A stretch of DNA of 37,130 nucleotides, taken from the NCBI GenBank assembly GCA_032718475.1, contig JAUCBJ010003764.1, forward strand, positions 1-37,130. The letters are read 5' to 3'. The translations under genes and the position numbers were made by a program. This DNA is from Nemertoderma westbladi. Its lineage: Eukaryota > Xenacoelomorpha > Nemertodermatida > Nemertodermatidae. Positions 14,757 to 25,144 of this stretch are shown here, piece after piece (the stretch's first letter is position 1; each line of letters starts with the position of its first letter). The notes under the pieces are model-generated. The model made no database searches. It was not told the DNA's origin and worked only from the letters and a program-made list of their open reading frames with translations.

Positions 14757-15734
14757 TCAATCAATCTGGATCTTTAGCATTGTCCGTTCTAAATGATACC
14801 TCTTGCCATCATTTTTGTCGCACCATTGAGGATATAAAGTGTACTTGTTTCTTACTTGCTCGTTGCGATCTACTTCCCCATTGAGAGGGGCACATGTTTT
14901 ACAATCTTTGTTGAACCACCAGCCACCTCCAAATTTACACGGGGCACCATCTGAATGATCCTTTGTTTGGAATTTCATTCCATTGATACTGTTTTGAATG
15001 TCTTCCGGTTTAAACAAAGCATCAGACCCATTGCCGCTGTAGTCACCAATACTTAAGGAGTAGTCGTCACTTTTTCCGTTTACTATGAATTGAGAATACG
15101 TAGCGTATTTGAAGCTCCGAACAAACCATAAATCACATTTTAGTTTGGCCTTCCCAGACTTGGTTAACTGGAAGATGGTTTCCAGCCCTAACCAGTAGCC
15201 TGTCTCGACCGTTCCGAAGCCAGAAACGTATTCACTCCACCCTACATCAAAATTCTCCGAGTCTTTGCCTGATGTCGATATCTTAGGTCTGTATTGAATG
15301 ACGATCCATTTTCCATCTTCGTCTGAATGGCACTTAACCTTTTTGTTATCTGTTTGAAGGCCAAAGGTTTCATTTCTATCAATGTAGTAGGATTCGGAAG
15401 TATCTATTTGACAAAGGTTATGAACACATGGCGTTCGTATCGGGCTAAGTCGGTTTACTAACAGAACAATGTCAGCAACTGCAACCCCTACAACTCCCAA
15501 TGACAATATTACTATCGCCACCCACCAAAATCTAATACGTTTATTATTTTCATATTCCTCAATTTCTCCATCTAGATTTTGCTGATCTTCATCCGGTTGT
15601 TCGATATCTTCATTGTTGTGATCGACATCTTTACGATTCGAATTTGCGAAATACTTTTTTTTAATCGGCTCATCTGGAGCAGTATGAAATGTATCAGAAT
15701 ATGAATCAGAATCAGAATTTCTTGGTTTATACAT
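14757..15734 (-). CDS. Type II membrane fibrinogen-related protein (FReD), 325 aa
   Basis: An intact single-exon ORF whose first ATG is at 15734; the frame extends one TTG codon further, which I excluded. Residues 1-68 are hydrophilic, acidic and Ser/Asp/Glu-rich, without a signal peptide. Residues about 69-93 are a transmembrane helix (WWVAIVILSLGVVGVAVADI), so the C-terminus should be extracellular. The fibrinogen C-terminal domain spans about 130-325: CHSDEDGKWIVIQYRP, GWSEYVSGFG, GYWLGLETI, YSLSIGDYSGN, GMKFQTKDHSDGAPC (the usual calcium loop, with Asp at about 259 and 262 and Cys 266) and FGGGWWFNKDC (Cys 278). Sequons are at N121 and N235. Family members bind acetylated or other glycans in recognition or adhesion; the ligand here is unknown. 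LNG is kept, but the usual SNLNG reads APLNG. The lack of introns and the transposon-rich setting allow a retrocopy origin. Confidence 0.88.
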   Translation of the reverse strand: MYKPRNSDSDSYSDTFHTAPDEPIKKKYFANSNRKDVDHNNEDIEQPDEDQQNLDGEIEEYENNKRIRFWWVAIVILSLGVVGVAVADIVLLVNRLSPIRTPCVHNLCQIDTSESYYIDRNETFGLQTDNKKVKCHSDEDGKWIVIQYRPKISTSGKDSENFDVGWSEYVSGFGTVETGYWLGLETIFQLTKSGKAKLKCDLWFVRSFKYATYSQFIVNGKSDDYSLSIGDYSGNGSDALFKPEDIQNSINGMKFQTKDHSDGAPCKFGGGWWFNKDCKTCAPLNGEVDRNEQVRNKYTLYPQWCDKNDGKRYHLERTMLKIQID

Positions 15735-15840
15735 CAATTAATTAAGTTAGTTAAGTTGGTTCATTTGTGGGGGAATCTTAGTAGTGAAATTAATAAAACA
15801 ATAAATAGCAATTACTACAACTCATTTAAATTTCATTTTA
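15735..15840 (-). other. Upstream flank of the FReD gene
   Basis: A short AT-rich leader of about 100 bp separates the FReD start from the Penelope-like terminal sequence. No clear TATA box was found. Confidence 0.3.
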
Positions 15841-16003
15841 ATCAGTTTTCCCAACAAATTTTACAGACAGTAAATCCAAACACGACGTTTCGGGTCCAGC
15901 AGGCACCATTATCAAGCTAACTAAAGTAAGGTTCAGTACAGACTGAAAATAATTATAATACAACGGAGAAAAATTAACCTAATTTATAAATAATGAAAAT
16001 TAC
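15841..16003 (-). repeat. Inverted-repeat arm 1, Penelope-like terminal sequence
   Basis: About 160 bp that are the reverse complement of 21126-21298 with roughly 85-90% identity by eye. Shared words include TTACAGACAGTAAATCC, CGGGTCCAGCAGGCACCATT, AACTAAAGTAAGGTT and ACAACGGAGAAAAATTAACC. On the minus strand it lies downstream of a GIY-YIG fragment, as expected of the 3' terminal part of a Penelope-like element. Confidence 0.75.
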
Positions 16004-16131
16004 CTACCGCAGTAGTTACAGCCTACCATCACATTTAGTAGGGGGAGGGGTTCCGGATAGTAAAACTACAGCAGCCGTATTTCAAGGGATGATTTTTGAA
16101 GTTGAGCAGTGGTCCATACCTTTAAGCGGGA

Positions 16132-16151
16132 GGGGGGGGGGGGGGGGGGGG
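16132..16151 (+). repeat. Poly(G) tract, 20 G
   Basis: An uninterrupted run of 20 G between the Penelope-like arm and the GIY-YIG fragment. Length may be unreliable in the assembly. Confidence 0.9.
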
Positions 16152-16220
16152 ATGGGATTCGAAAAAGCGACTCTGTGGTCTTTGCGCCTTTGGGGTTTTC
16201 ACGGAATAGTTCTACCAGTT

Positions 16221-16441
16221 CTACTGGTCGTACGAAGTTCGTTTTAGACTCATTCGAAAGCTATTTTCTCGCTGTGCGCACTCCACAAAGTGACGACGGG
16301 TTTTCCCGACGTAAGTAGCGTACCAGTAACAGCTACAGGTAAAGTGGTAACTAATTCTGGAACGCATATGCAGAGGTAATCTATCTTTAGGTAAACAATG
16401 CAGAAACTCTCGGTGTAGATCGAAACACAACAAACCATCAA
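16221..16441 (-). pseudogene. Penelope-like GIY-YIG endonuclease fragment
   Basis: On the minus strand, one frame reads SYHFTCSCYWYATYVGKTRRHF, and a second frame continues as SAHSEKIAFE. The TYVGKT core, the preceding Cys residues and the RRHF motif fit the GIY-YIG endonuclease of Penelope-like elements. A frameshift separates the two parts, and the reverse transcriptase is absent. The fragment ends where CR1/L2 homology begins on the other strand, near 16433. The terminal arm at 15841-16003 lies about 220 bp downstream of it. Confidence 0.6.
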
Positions 16442-17617
16442 ACCAATCAGCCTACCATCGCTTCCATAGTAGGCCTACTGAAACTGCACTACTAAAAGTA
16501 CAATCGGATATATTATCAAAAATGGATGATGGTGAAGTTACACTGCTGGTCATGCTTGAAATGAGTGCAGCCTTTGATACTATCGATCATGAAAGAATGG
16601 TCAAGTTGCTCGCCTGCAAAATGGGTGTCTGCGGTTCGTGCCTAAATTGGTTCAAATCCTTTCTCACCAATAGATGTCAACATGTAGGCCTACGAATATT
16701 AAATGAATGCTCACCGACCAAAAATCTATATTATGGTTTCCCCCATAAATCAGTTCTGGCAGTGTTCTCTTCGCAAAATACGGTGAGGCCTACTGAAACT
16801 GATGAAGAATCTGAAACCATCTGCACATGGTTTTGCCGATGATCACCAAGTGTACTCTTTTCGTGCAAGTATCAAAGAGAATGAAGAAAAGGCTGTACAA
16901 GAGATTGAAAAGGCTATTACTGAAGATAAAAAATTGCTACTTACAAATAAACTAAAAATTAAATGATGATAAAACATAAATTATTATCCTCTGGGATCCA
17001 AACAGCAACTCAGTAAAGTGAGAACTAAATTAATCAATGTGGGGAAGTTCAGGTCGAACCTGCGAAGGCAGTCAAGAATTTGGGTGTGTGGTTCGAGAAC
17101 AACATGACTATGGGGACCTTTGTTTCCGAATCTTGCAAACGAGCCTTCTACTTCATCCACAACCTCCGTCAGATCAGAAGATTTCTTTCTGAAACCGCTA
17201 TGAAGACTCTAGTTCCCTCCTTAGTAACTACTAGAATTGATTACTGCAACAGCCTGCTCTTTGGAATCGCTAAAAAACACCTAAATAAACCCTCAGTTAG
17301 TCCAAAACGTGGCCGCCCGACTGCTACGATCGATCCACCAATACGACCACATTACTCCAGTTCTAGAAGAATTACACTGGCTTCCTACTACACACAGAGT
17401 GCAGTACAAAATTCTTCTTATAACACACAAGATTCTCATTGGTAATGGCCCTGAATATTTAAAGAAAATGCTTCACATTGCACTAAATAATAGATACAAC
17501 ATACGGAGCCAAACACCACCAAAGCACATTACATCCATTACAAGTGTGCATCATACGGGCGACGGGCCTTCAGAGTCGCTGCACCAACTCTTTGGAATAA
17601 ACTGCCTCACGAGTTGC
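16433..17617 (+). pseudogene. CR1/L2-type LINE ORF2, 5' part, frameshifted
   Basis: Homology to CR1/L2 reverse transcriptase starts at about 16435 with NQSAYHRFHS...TETALLKV, then LLVMLEMSAAFDTIDHERM (motif A), a degenerate motif B (GFPHKSVL), HGFADDHQVYSF (motif C, from 16826), LGVWFENNMTM, RIDYCNSLLFG, a frame change near 17300, then ITPVLEELHWLPTTHRVQYK and NGPEYLKKML. At least three frameshifts and an internal deletion after motif B make it inactive. It is 5'-truncated, lacks an endonuclease, and is split at 17617 by another LINE; the rest resumes at 20692. Confidence 0.85.
17553..17617 (+). repeat. 65-bp target-site duplication, left copy
   Basis: Matches 20627-20691 over 65 bp with two mismatches. 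The sequence belongs to the 3' coding end of the CR1/L2 element, so it marks where the second LINE was inserted. Confidence 0.85.
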
Positions 17618-17905
17618 ACCTGCACCTGGCAGCAGGGGTACAGGGCATGACCCAGCAGATGAGCTGCACAGCCAATGGTGGGTCATGTGCGCCAGAGTAG
17701 ATATGGGTGATGGGCCTCATATCTGACTCCACAGCGACACCCACCCTGTGGAACGGCAAACCAGGGTGTGGTATTTGCCCCGAGAGCTGACTCGGCAAAA
17801 AAGCATCCCCCAACCCCCCACTATGGATTACATTAGTAAGGTCAGTTATCTCCTGACCGGCTGCCTGTCTCACCCCCTACTGGAGAGAGAGAAGTCAACA
17901 ATTCT

Positions 17906-19112
17906 TTGAGTCCCTTTCCTGATGACCTTTCTGGCCCAAACCCTGGGTCACCAAGGAGGCCAGATTGTGAGGGGGAGAGGGATTCTGGAGTTGGAGGCTA
18001 CTCTCATGTTCCACCCCGACCAACAAAGCCATTGGTGAATCTGAGGCAAGTCACTAGACTAGCCTCAGTAAACACCCTAACACTCGGGACCCCAATGCGA
18101 CAAGGTGAGCTGACTGCCTTGGCAGATAAGCTTTCTCTTAGCGCAGTGGGTGTTCAAGAGCACCGAATGCAGACTGGACAGACTGATGAGGTTCTGATTA
18201 AGGACATGGGGGCGGTTGGCGACTCGCCCTTGCGTCAGCAGATGATAGTGGCAATGGTGGTATTGGTCTATTGATGAATCCAACTGCACATGCAGCATTG
18301 GACAAAATAGACAAAATCTCTAACCGCATCATCCGTTTCCACTTCTCATGTTCTGGAAGACTGGCTAAGAAGTTTCCTAAGGTGGTTCTGATTGTGTGCT
18401 ACTCTCCAACTAGTGTTGCCCCTGTAGAGGAGGTGGAAAATTTCTACCACAATCTACAAGCAGCTACTGATGGAGTGGATCAGCATGCATTCTTAACATT
18501 CCTGGGAGACTGTAATGCAAGTCTGCATCAATCACTACATCGCCCTGGGTCTATAGCAATAGTGTCAACCGAAATTCCGTCCATCTTCAGGATTTTATCT
18601 CTGGAAATGGATTGTTTTCGGCTGGAACCCAGTTCAAGAAGCGAACTGGAAAGCTATGGACTCATAGTGGACCCAGTGGTCACAAGTCCCAGATAGACCA
18701 TATTCTGTTTCGTAGGAAGTACAGGAGCTCTATACAAGACTGTGATGCATTTAAACTTCGACCTTTCTCCAGTGATCACCGCCTTATTGTGGCCAAGGTA
18801 AGACTTAGTCTGCGTGCTAGCAGAACAACGAAATCTGCCTTGCCGCGGCATGACTAGTCCTCTCTGTTGCAACAGCCAAGTGTGAGATCCAGCTTCACAC
18901 TACAGCTGAGCAACAGGTATGAGGTTCTTGCCTCTGAGGCGGCAGATCACTGTGAGGGCTATACTGCCTTCACAGAAGCAGTTAAGTTAGCAGCTGCAGA
19001 AACAGTTCCTGTACATCCTCGAAACAGGAAAAGAGTCCCCTGGACTGACAACAAAATCCAGAAGTGCCGAAATGACCTATCAGCATTAATACCAATCGTG
19101 CCAGTGGAGTAG
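17906..19112 (+). pseudogene. LINE endonuclease region, three frames
   Basis: Three frames together read as an AP-type endonuclease. Frame 17906-18274 has RLASVNTLTLGTPMRQGEL and LSAVGVQEHRMQTG (QEH in place of QET). Frame 18271-18696 has VVLIVCYSPTSVAPVEEVENFY and FLGDCNASL (GDxNA). Frame 18612-18857 has SQIDHILFRRKYRSSI and FSSDHRLI (catalytic SDH). A further frame, 18867-19112, covers the linker, ending RKRVPWTDNKIQKCRN. The frame changes make it nonfunctional. Confidence 0.8.
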
Positions 19113-20589
19113 ATGGTGTTCCCCCTGAGGTCTTTAAAATACCTGAGTGTCTAAAGCTCATCTATCCCATCAGTAGACATGTACCGAACAACAAGAGTCC
19201 CACAAGAAATGAAAACAAATAAGTTGGTGCCAGTTCCCAAGAAGGGCAACGTAACACTCAATGGTTCTTTTCGGGGAATCTCATTGATCTCGATTGCTGC
19301 AAAGCTATACAATAGAATTCTATTAAATCGCATCAGGGATCCCATTGAGAGACTGCTCCGTGGAAATCAGAATGGGTTCCGTAAAGGTCGTGGGACCATG
19401 GAACCCATTTTGGCACTTAGAAGGATAATTGAAGAGTTATCAAAAAAGAAAGACAGGCATCTGGCTGTTATCTTTGTTGATTTCTTCAAGGCCTTTGATT
19501 CAGTCTCCCACTCACGTATGTTCAGCATACTTTCATTATATGGGATTCCTGATGAAATTATTGCAGCAATCAGATCAGTATACGATGGTTCGACAACATT
19601 TGTGTCTACTGTTGACGGTGACACAGAACCATTTGAAGTGTTATGGGGCGTCCTCCAGGGAGACACACTTGCACCATTTTTGTTTATAATTGTGGTCGAC
19701 TATGTTCTACGCATGTCCTAAGATCATCATAATGATGATGGGGTGATGATAACTCCACCTACTGGCTACAGAAGTCGAGGAAATCCTGCCAAGTACCTAA
19801 CTGATCGAGACTTTGCTGATGACTTAGGAGTACTCTCAGAATCACTAGAGGGAGCCCAACGGCTCCTCAGCTCATTAGAACATGCTGCTTCTAGTGTTGG
19901 TCTTTTTATTAACTCCAGAAAGATCTAAATTTTGACAGTTAACTTTGAAAGTCCTCAGCAAGTCTCTGATCGGATGAGCATAAGCTCAATGGATGATATG
20001 CTTGAGCATGTGGACGACTTCTGTTTCCTGGGATCATATCCGGAAGTCAGGTGAGGACCTTCGAATACGTAAGGGAAAGGCACGGGCAGCCTTGAATAGG
20101 CTTTCCAGGATTTGGAAGTCACCGAGAATTAATCGGAAACTTAAGGTCCGATTTTTTAGAGCAGCAGTAGTTCCAGTACTCCTCTATGGGAGTCCATGCT
20201 GGGCTCTAACTGCTGAGGACACCAAATCTCTGGATGGCACATTCACAAGAATGCTACGCCGGGTTCATTGTGTCAAGTACAATGCACACATCTCCAACCA
20301 GACACTATATAACATTGGAGGTGTCTCATTGGTTCCCCCAAGCTTGACACTATAACAAAATCGCCTCCGCTTTGCAGGACGTTGCTTTCGCCGTGAGGAC
20401 CAGCCAGTGCATAATCTTGTACTTTGGCAGCCTCATGGAGTGAATAAGCATGGTGGACAGTCCATGACTTTCTTGAGACGCATCTTAAAGGACACTGGCC
20501 TTGAAGATGCGGATGATCTAACAAATATCATGGGTGATAGGGAGTTGTGGCTGCGCAATTTTGTCGACAAGCCGGCACAGCATTCTTAA
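19100..20589 (+). pseudogene. LINE reverse transcriptase and C-terminal domain
   Basis: The region opens with TNRASGVDGVPPEVFK, then LVPVPKKGNVTLNGSFRGIS, QNGFRKGRGTMEPILALRR, FVDFFKAFDS (motif A) and GVLQGDTLAPFLFIIVVDY (motif B) in the ORF 19179-19721. DRDFADDLGVL (motif C) is at 19743-19928. Frameshifts lead to KARAALNRLSRIWK and FFRAAVVPVLLYGSPCWALT (19993-20355), then LRFAGRCFRREDQPVHNLVLWQPHG to the stop near 20589. Comparison with the other LINE suggests a deletion between the linker and the ASGVDG motif near 19100. Confidence 0.85.
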
Positions 20590-20626
20590 AAATGCAGCTG
20601 CAATGCAGCATGCCGATACTCTTAGT

Positions 20627-20691
20627 ATACGGACGACGGGCCTTCAGAATCGCTGCACCAACTCTTTGGAATAAACTGCCTCACGAGTTGC
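20627..20691 (+). repeat. 65-bp target-site duplication, right copy
   Basis: Second copy of 17553-17617 (offset 3074), with two mismatches. Here the CR1/L2 frame is intact (AFRIAAPTLWNKLPHEL). Confidence 0.85.
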
Positions 20692-20940
20692 GATCAGAAG
20701 GGAACACATCGAAATTTAAAACGGATCTTAAGACTCATCTCTTCAGGAAAGCCTTTAATACGTAATTTTTAAACTGACTGATACTATACCACTTTTAACC
20801 ATTTTAAGCTCATACATTTTATTTAACACTTATTTTTAAAGCTTACAATTTATTTACTTAGTCCTAAGCGCAATACAATATACATACAATAGACGTAAAT
20901 TTAGCGCTATATAAAAATTTTTATTATATTATTATTATTT
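20692..20940 (+). mobile_element. CR1/L2-type LINE 3' end, resumed after insertion
   Basis: Continues the CR1/L2 ORF2: SEGNTSKFKTDLKTHLFRKAF, with the stop near 20765. The 3' UTR ends in TTAGCGCTATATAAAAA followed by an ATT-rich simple repeat, the usual end of CR1/L2-type elements. Confidence 0.8.
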
Positions 20941-21125
20941 AACAAGTGCATAAACTAGACTAAACTTATATTGAAAAGGTAAATAATTATGAAAGTTCAT
21001 ATATTGACCTGTAATAACAAACTTTCAATGTTTGTTAACCGGACCTTTAGGATTGTTCTTCTTATATAGCATTTCATATAGAAATTAGTAAATTACTGTA
21101 TGCCATATCTTTAGATGAAATGGTT
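20941..21125. other. AT-rich stretch, nothing recognised
   Basis: Lies between the CR1/L2 tail and the second inverted arm. No ORF or named repeat. Confidence 0.35.
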
Positions 21126-21298
21126 ATGATGAAAAGGCTTTTTTAATTATTTATAATTTAGGTTAATTTTTCTCCGTTGTATTAATTATAATTATTGTCA
21201 AACATAACCTTACTTTAGTTTGCTTTATAATGGTGCCTGCTGGACCCGAAATGTCGTGTTTTGGATTTACTGTCTGTAATATTTGTTGTGTAAACTGA
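21126..21298 (+). repeat. Inverted-repeat arm 2, Penelope-like terminal sequence
   Basis: Reverse-complement partner of 15841-16003. It includes GGTGCCTGCTGGACCCGAAA and GTCGTGTTTTGGATTTACTG. No GIY-YIG coding remains are seen upstream of this copy. Confidence 0.75.
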
Positions 21299-21302
21299 GT
21301 AA

Positions 21303-21530
21303 GGCGGGGTAGCTCAGTTGGTTGAGCGTCGGGCCTGCAATCTATTGGTGGTAGGTTTAGCCCCGCCAGGGTCCACTCAACCTTTCATCCACTGGCGTCG
21401 ATAAAATGAGTACCAGTTAAATAACTGGGAGCAAATCTTGGGATAGGAGTGGCGCCCACCCTACCTTGGGGTAGCAGCTATCGAAATGGCCTGCAGCGAA
21501 CAATAATTCTTGCAATCTTTGAACGCCTAT
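21303..21530 (+). mobile_element. tRNA-derived SINE
   Basis: The head is tRNA-like: acceptor strands GGCGGGG (21303-21309) and CCCCGCC (21361-21367), an A-box-like TAGCTCAGTTGG (21310-21321), a D stem GCTC/GAGC and a degenerate B box GGTTTAGCCCC (21354-21364). The anticodon arm is not paired and the head is only 65 nt, so it is not a working tRNA gene. The body holds GTCGATAAAATGAGTACCAG, resembling from memory the body of tRNA-derived SINEs of molluscs and other invertebrates. The 3' limit is approximate. Confidence 0.7.
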
Positions 21531-22140
21531 GTTTCAGCTGTTTCTCAACGAAATTCAGATATTGTTACATATTTGGAATACTTGGAACGCAAGCTTTTTA
21601 ATAATATCTATAAAGCGAGGTTAATGTGAAGATTGGCAATGATAGGAGTTATGTGCAATTTCGCAAAAGACACTTTTTTAAAACGCTTATTAAAAAAATT
21701 GGAATCGAAAATTCCGGCTTCATGGTAACAACCACGGTGAGTTGATGAACTAGTTGTGTTTCAAATTTCAAGCAATATGATAAAGAAAGATGTGTAGAAA
21801 AATTGGGGGGGGGGGGGGGGGGGGGGGGGGTGTCCGTGTCATCAGAAAATAACACTATATTACGGGTCATGGTGTACTTAATAACAAAAAACTTAAAAAA
21901 GATTTGAAGAACAAATATTTTGAGAATATCCTTTGTAATTCCCCCAAATGGCAACTTTATTATTGCTAGTTTGTGTTGCTTGTTATAGAAAATGTTCCTG
22001 AACAAAATAACATGTTTGCCATTAATTAATAATAATGTTCTAGAACAAATATTTTTTGTTTTGAAACCTTTTTTTGCTCGAATTTGTAATTTGTTCCACA
22101 GATTATTTATTATATTCATTTTTATATATTTTTAAACCAT
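21531..22140. other. AT-rich stretch before the satellite
   Basis: No gene is supported. A minus-strand ORF (21649-22119) exists, but it includes prolines encoded by the poly(G) tract and is otherwise AT-rich low-complexity sequence. The stretch ends directly at the first satellite unit. Confidence 0.4.
21805..21830 (+). repeat. Poly(G) tract, 26 G
   Basis: An uninterrupted run of 26 G, about 310 bp left of the satellite array. Confidence 0.9.
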
Positions 22141-25100
22141 AAAACTAACCCAAACGCTATCCCTAACGCTAACCCAAACGCTATCCCTAACGCTATCCCT
22201 AACGCTATCCCTAACGCTATCCCTAACACTAACCCAAACGCTATCCCTAACGCTATCCCTAACACTAACCCAAACGCTATCCCTAACGCTATCCCTAAAA
22301 CTAACCCAATCCTAACCCAAAAACTATCCCTAACACTAACCCAAACGCTATCCCTAACGCTATCCCTAACACTAACCCAAACGATATCCCTAACGCTATC
22401 CCTAACAGTAACCCAATCCTAACCCAAAAACTATCCCTAACACTAACCCAAACGCTATCCCTAACGCTATCCCTAACACTAACCCAAACGATATCCCTAA
22501 CGCTATCCCTAACAGTAACCCAATCCTAACCCAAACGCTATCCCTAACACTAACCCAAAAGCTATCCCTAGAGCTAATCCAATCCTAACCCAAACGCTAT
22601 CCCTAACACTAACCCAAACACTATCCCTAACGCTATCCCTAACACTAACCCAAACGCTATCCCTAACGCTATCCGTAAAACTAACCCAATCCTAACCCAA
22701 AAACTATCCCTAACACTAACCCAAACGCTATCCCTAACGCTATCCCTAACGCTATCCCTAACACTAACCCAAACGCTATCCCTAACGCTATCCCTAACAC
22801 TAACCCAAACGATATCCCTAACGCTATCCCTAACAGTAACCCAATCCTAACCCAAACGCTATCCCTAACACTAACCCAAAAGCTATCCCTAGAGCTAATC
22901 CAATCCTAACCCAAACGCTATCCCTAACACTAACCCAAACGATATCCCTAACGCTATCCCTAAAACTAACCCAATCCTAACCCAAGCGCTATCCCTAACG
23001 CTAACCCAAACGCTATCCCTAACGCTATCCCTAACGCTAACCCAAACGCTATCCCTAACGCTATCCCTAACGCTATCCCTAACGCTATCCCTAAAACTAA
23101 CCCAAAAACTATCCCTAACACTAACCCAAACGCTATCCCTAACACTAACCCAAACGCTATCCCTAACACTAACCCAAACGCTATCCCTAACACTAACCCA
23201 AACGCTATCCCTAAAACTAACCCAAACACTATCCCTAACGCTATCCCTTACACTAACCCAAACGCTATCACTAACGCTATCCCTAACACTAACCCAAACG
23301 CTATCCCTAAAGATAACCCAATCCTAACCCAAACGCTATCCCTAACGCTATCCCTAACACTAACCCAAACGCTATCCCTAACACTATCCCTAACACTAAC
23401 CCAAACGCTATCCCTAAAGATAACCCAATCCTAACCCAAACGCTATCCCTAACGCTATCCCTAACACTAACCCAAACGCTATCCCTAACGCTATCCCTAA
23501 CACTAACCCAAACGCTATCCCTAACACTAACCCAAACGCTATCCCTAACACTAACCCAAACGCTATCCCTAACACTAACCCAAACGCTATCCCTAACGCT
23601 ATCCCTAACACTAACCCAAACGCTATCCCTAACACTAACCCAAACGCTATCCCTAACACTAACCCAAACGCTATCCCTAACGCTATCCCTAACACTAACC
23701 CAAACGCTATCCCTAACACTAACCCAAACGCTATCCCTAACGCTATCCCTAACACTAACCCAAACGCTATCCCTAACACTAACCCAAACGCTATCCCTAA
23801 CACTAACCCAAACGCTATCCCTAACGCTATCCCTAACACTAACCCAAACGCTATCCCTAACGCTATCCCTAAAACTAACCCAAACACTATCCCTAACACT
23901 AACCCAAACGCTATCCCTAACGCTATCCCTAACACTAACCCAAACGCTATCCCTAACACTAACCCAAACGCTATCCCTAACGCTATCCCTAACACTAACC
24001 CAAACGCTATCCCTAACACTAACCCAAACGCTATCCCTAACACTAACCCAAACGCTATCCCTAACGCTATCCCTAACACTAACCCAAACGCTATCCCTAA
24101 CACTAACCCAAACGCTATCCCTAACGCTATCCCTAACACTAACCCAAACGCTATCCCTAACACTAACCCAAACGCTATCCCTAACGCTATCCCTAACACT
24201 AACCCAAACGCTATCCCTAACGCTATCCCTAACAGTAACCCAATCCTAACCCAAACGCTATCCCTAACACTAACCCAAACGCTATCCCTAACGCTATCCC
24301 TAACACTAACCCAAACGCTATCCCTAACACTAACCCAAACGCTATCCCTAACGCTATCCCTAACACTAACCCAAACGCTATCCCTAACGCTATCCATAAC
24401 AGTAACCCAATCCTAACCCAAACGCTATCCCTAACACTAACCCAAACGCTATCCCTAACGCTATCCCTAACACTAACCCAAACGCTATCCCTAACGCTAT
24501 CCCTAACACTAATCCAAACGATATCCCTAACGCTATCCCTAACAGTAACCCAATCCTAACCCAAACGCTATCCCTAACACTAACCCAAACACTATCCCTA
24601 ACGCTATCCCTAACACTAACCCAAACGCTATCCCTAACGCTATCCCTAAAACTAACCCAATCCTAACCCAAAAACTATCCCTAACACTAACCCAAACGCT
24701 ATCCCTAACGCTATCCCTAACACTAACCCAAACGATATCCCTAACGCTATCCCTAACAGTAACCCAATCCTAACCCAAACGCTATCCCTAACACTAACCC
24801 AAAAGCTATCCCTAGAGCTAATCCAATCCTAACCCAAACGCTATCCCTAACACTAACCCAAACGATATCCCTAACGCTATCCCTAACAGTAACCCAATCC
24901 TAACCCAAACGCTATCCCTAACACTAACCCAAACGATATCCCTAACGCTATCCCTAACACTAACCCAAACGCCATCCCTAACAGTAACCCAATCCTAACC
25001 CAAACGCTATCCCTAACGCTATCCCTAACACTAACCCAAATGCTATCCCTAACGCTATCCCTAACACTAACCCAAACGCTATCCCTAACGCTATCCCTAA

Positions 25101-25144
25101 CACTAACCCAAACAATATCCCTAACACTAACCCAAACGCTATCC

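Larger units (their letters stand above)
17618..20626 (+). mobile_element. LINE inserted in the CR1/L2 element (about 3.0 kb)
   Basis: The element lies exactly between two 65-bp direct repeats. A noncoding 5' part (17618-17905) is followed by endonuclease and reverse transcriptase pieces in several frames. The coding part ends at TAA near 20589, leaving a 3' UTR of only about 37 bp. It is near full length apart from an internal deletion around 19100. It belongs to the same broad group as the minus-strand LINE at 12600-14150 but is clearly a different family. Confidence 0.85.

Noticed and set aside
17607-17873. Minus-strand ORF of 88 codons
   Set aside because: It lies in the 5' noncoding part of the inserted LINE, antisense, with no domain.
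21303-21367. Functional tRNA gene
   Set aside because: The anticodon stem does not pair, the B box is degenerate and the length is short; a SINE head explains it better.
21649-22119. Minus-strand ORF of 156 codons
   Set aside because: It contains a proline run from the 26-G tract and otherwise AT-rich low-complexity residues; no domain is seen.
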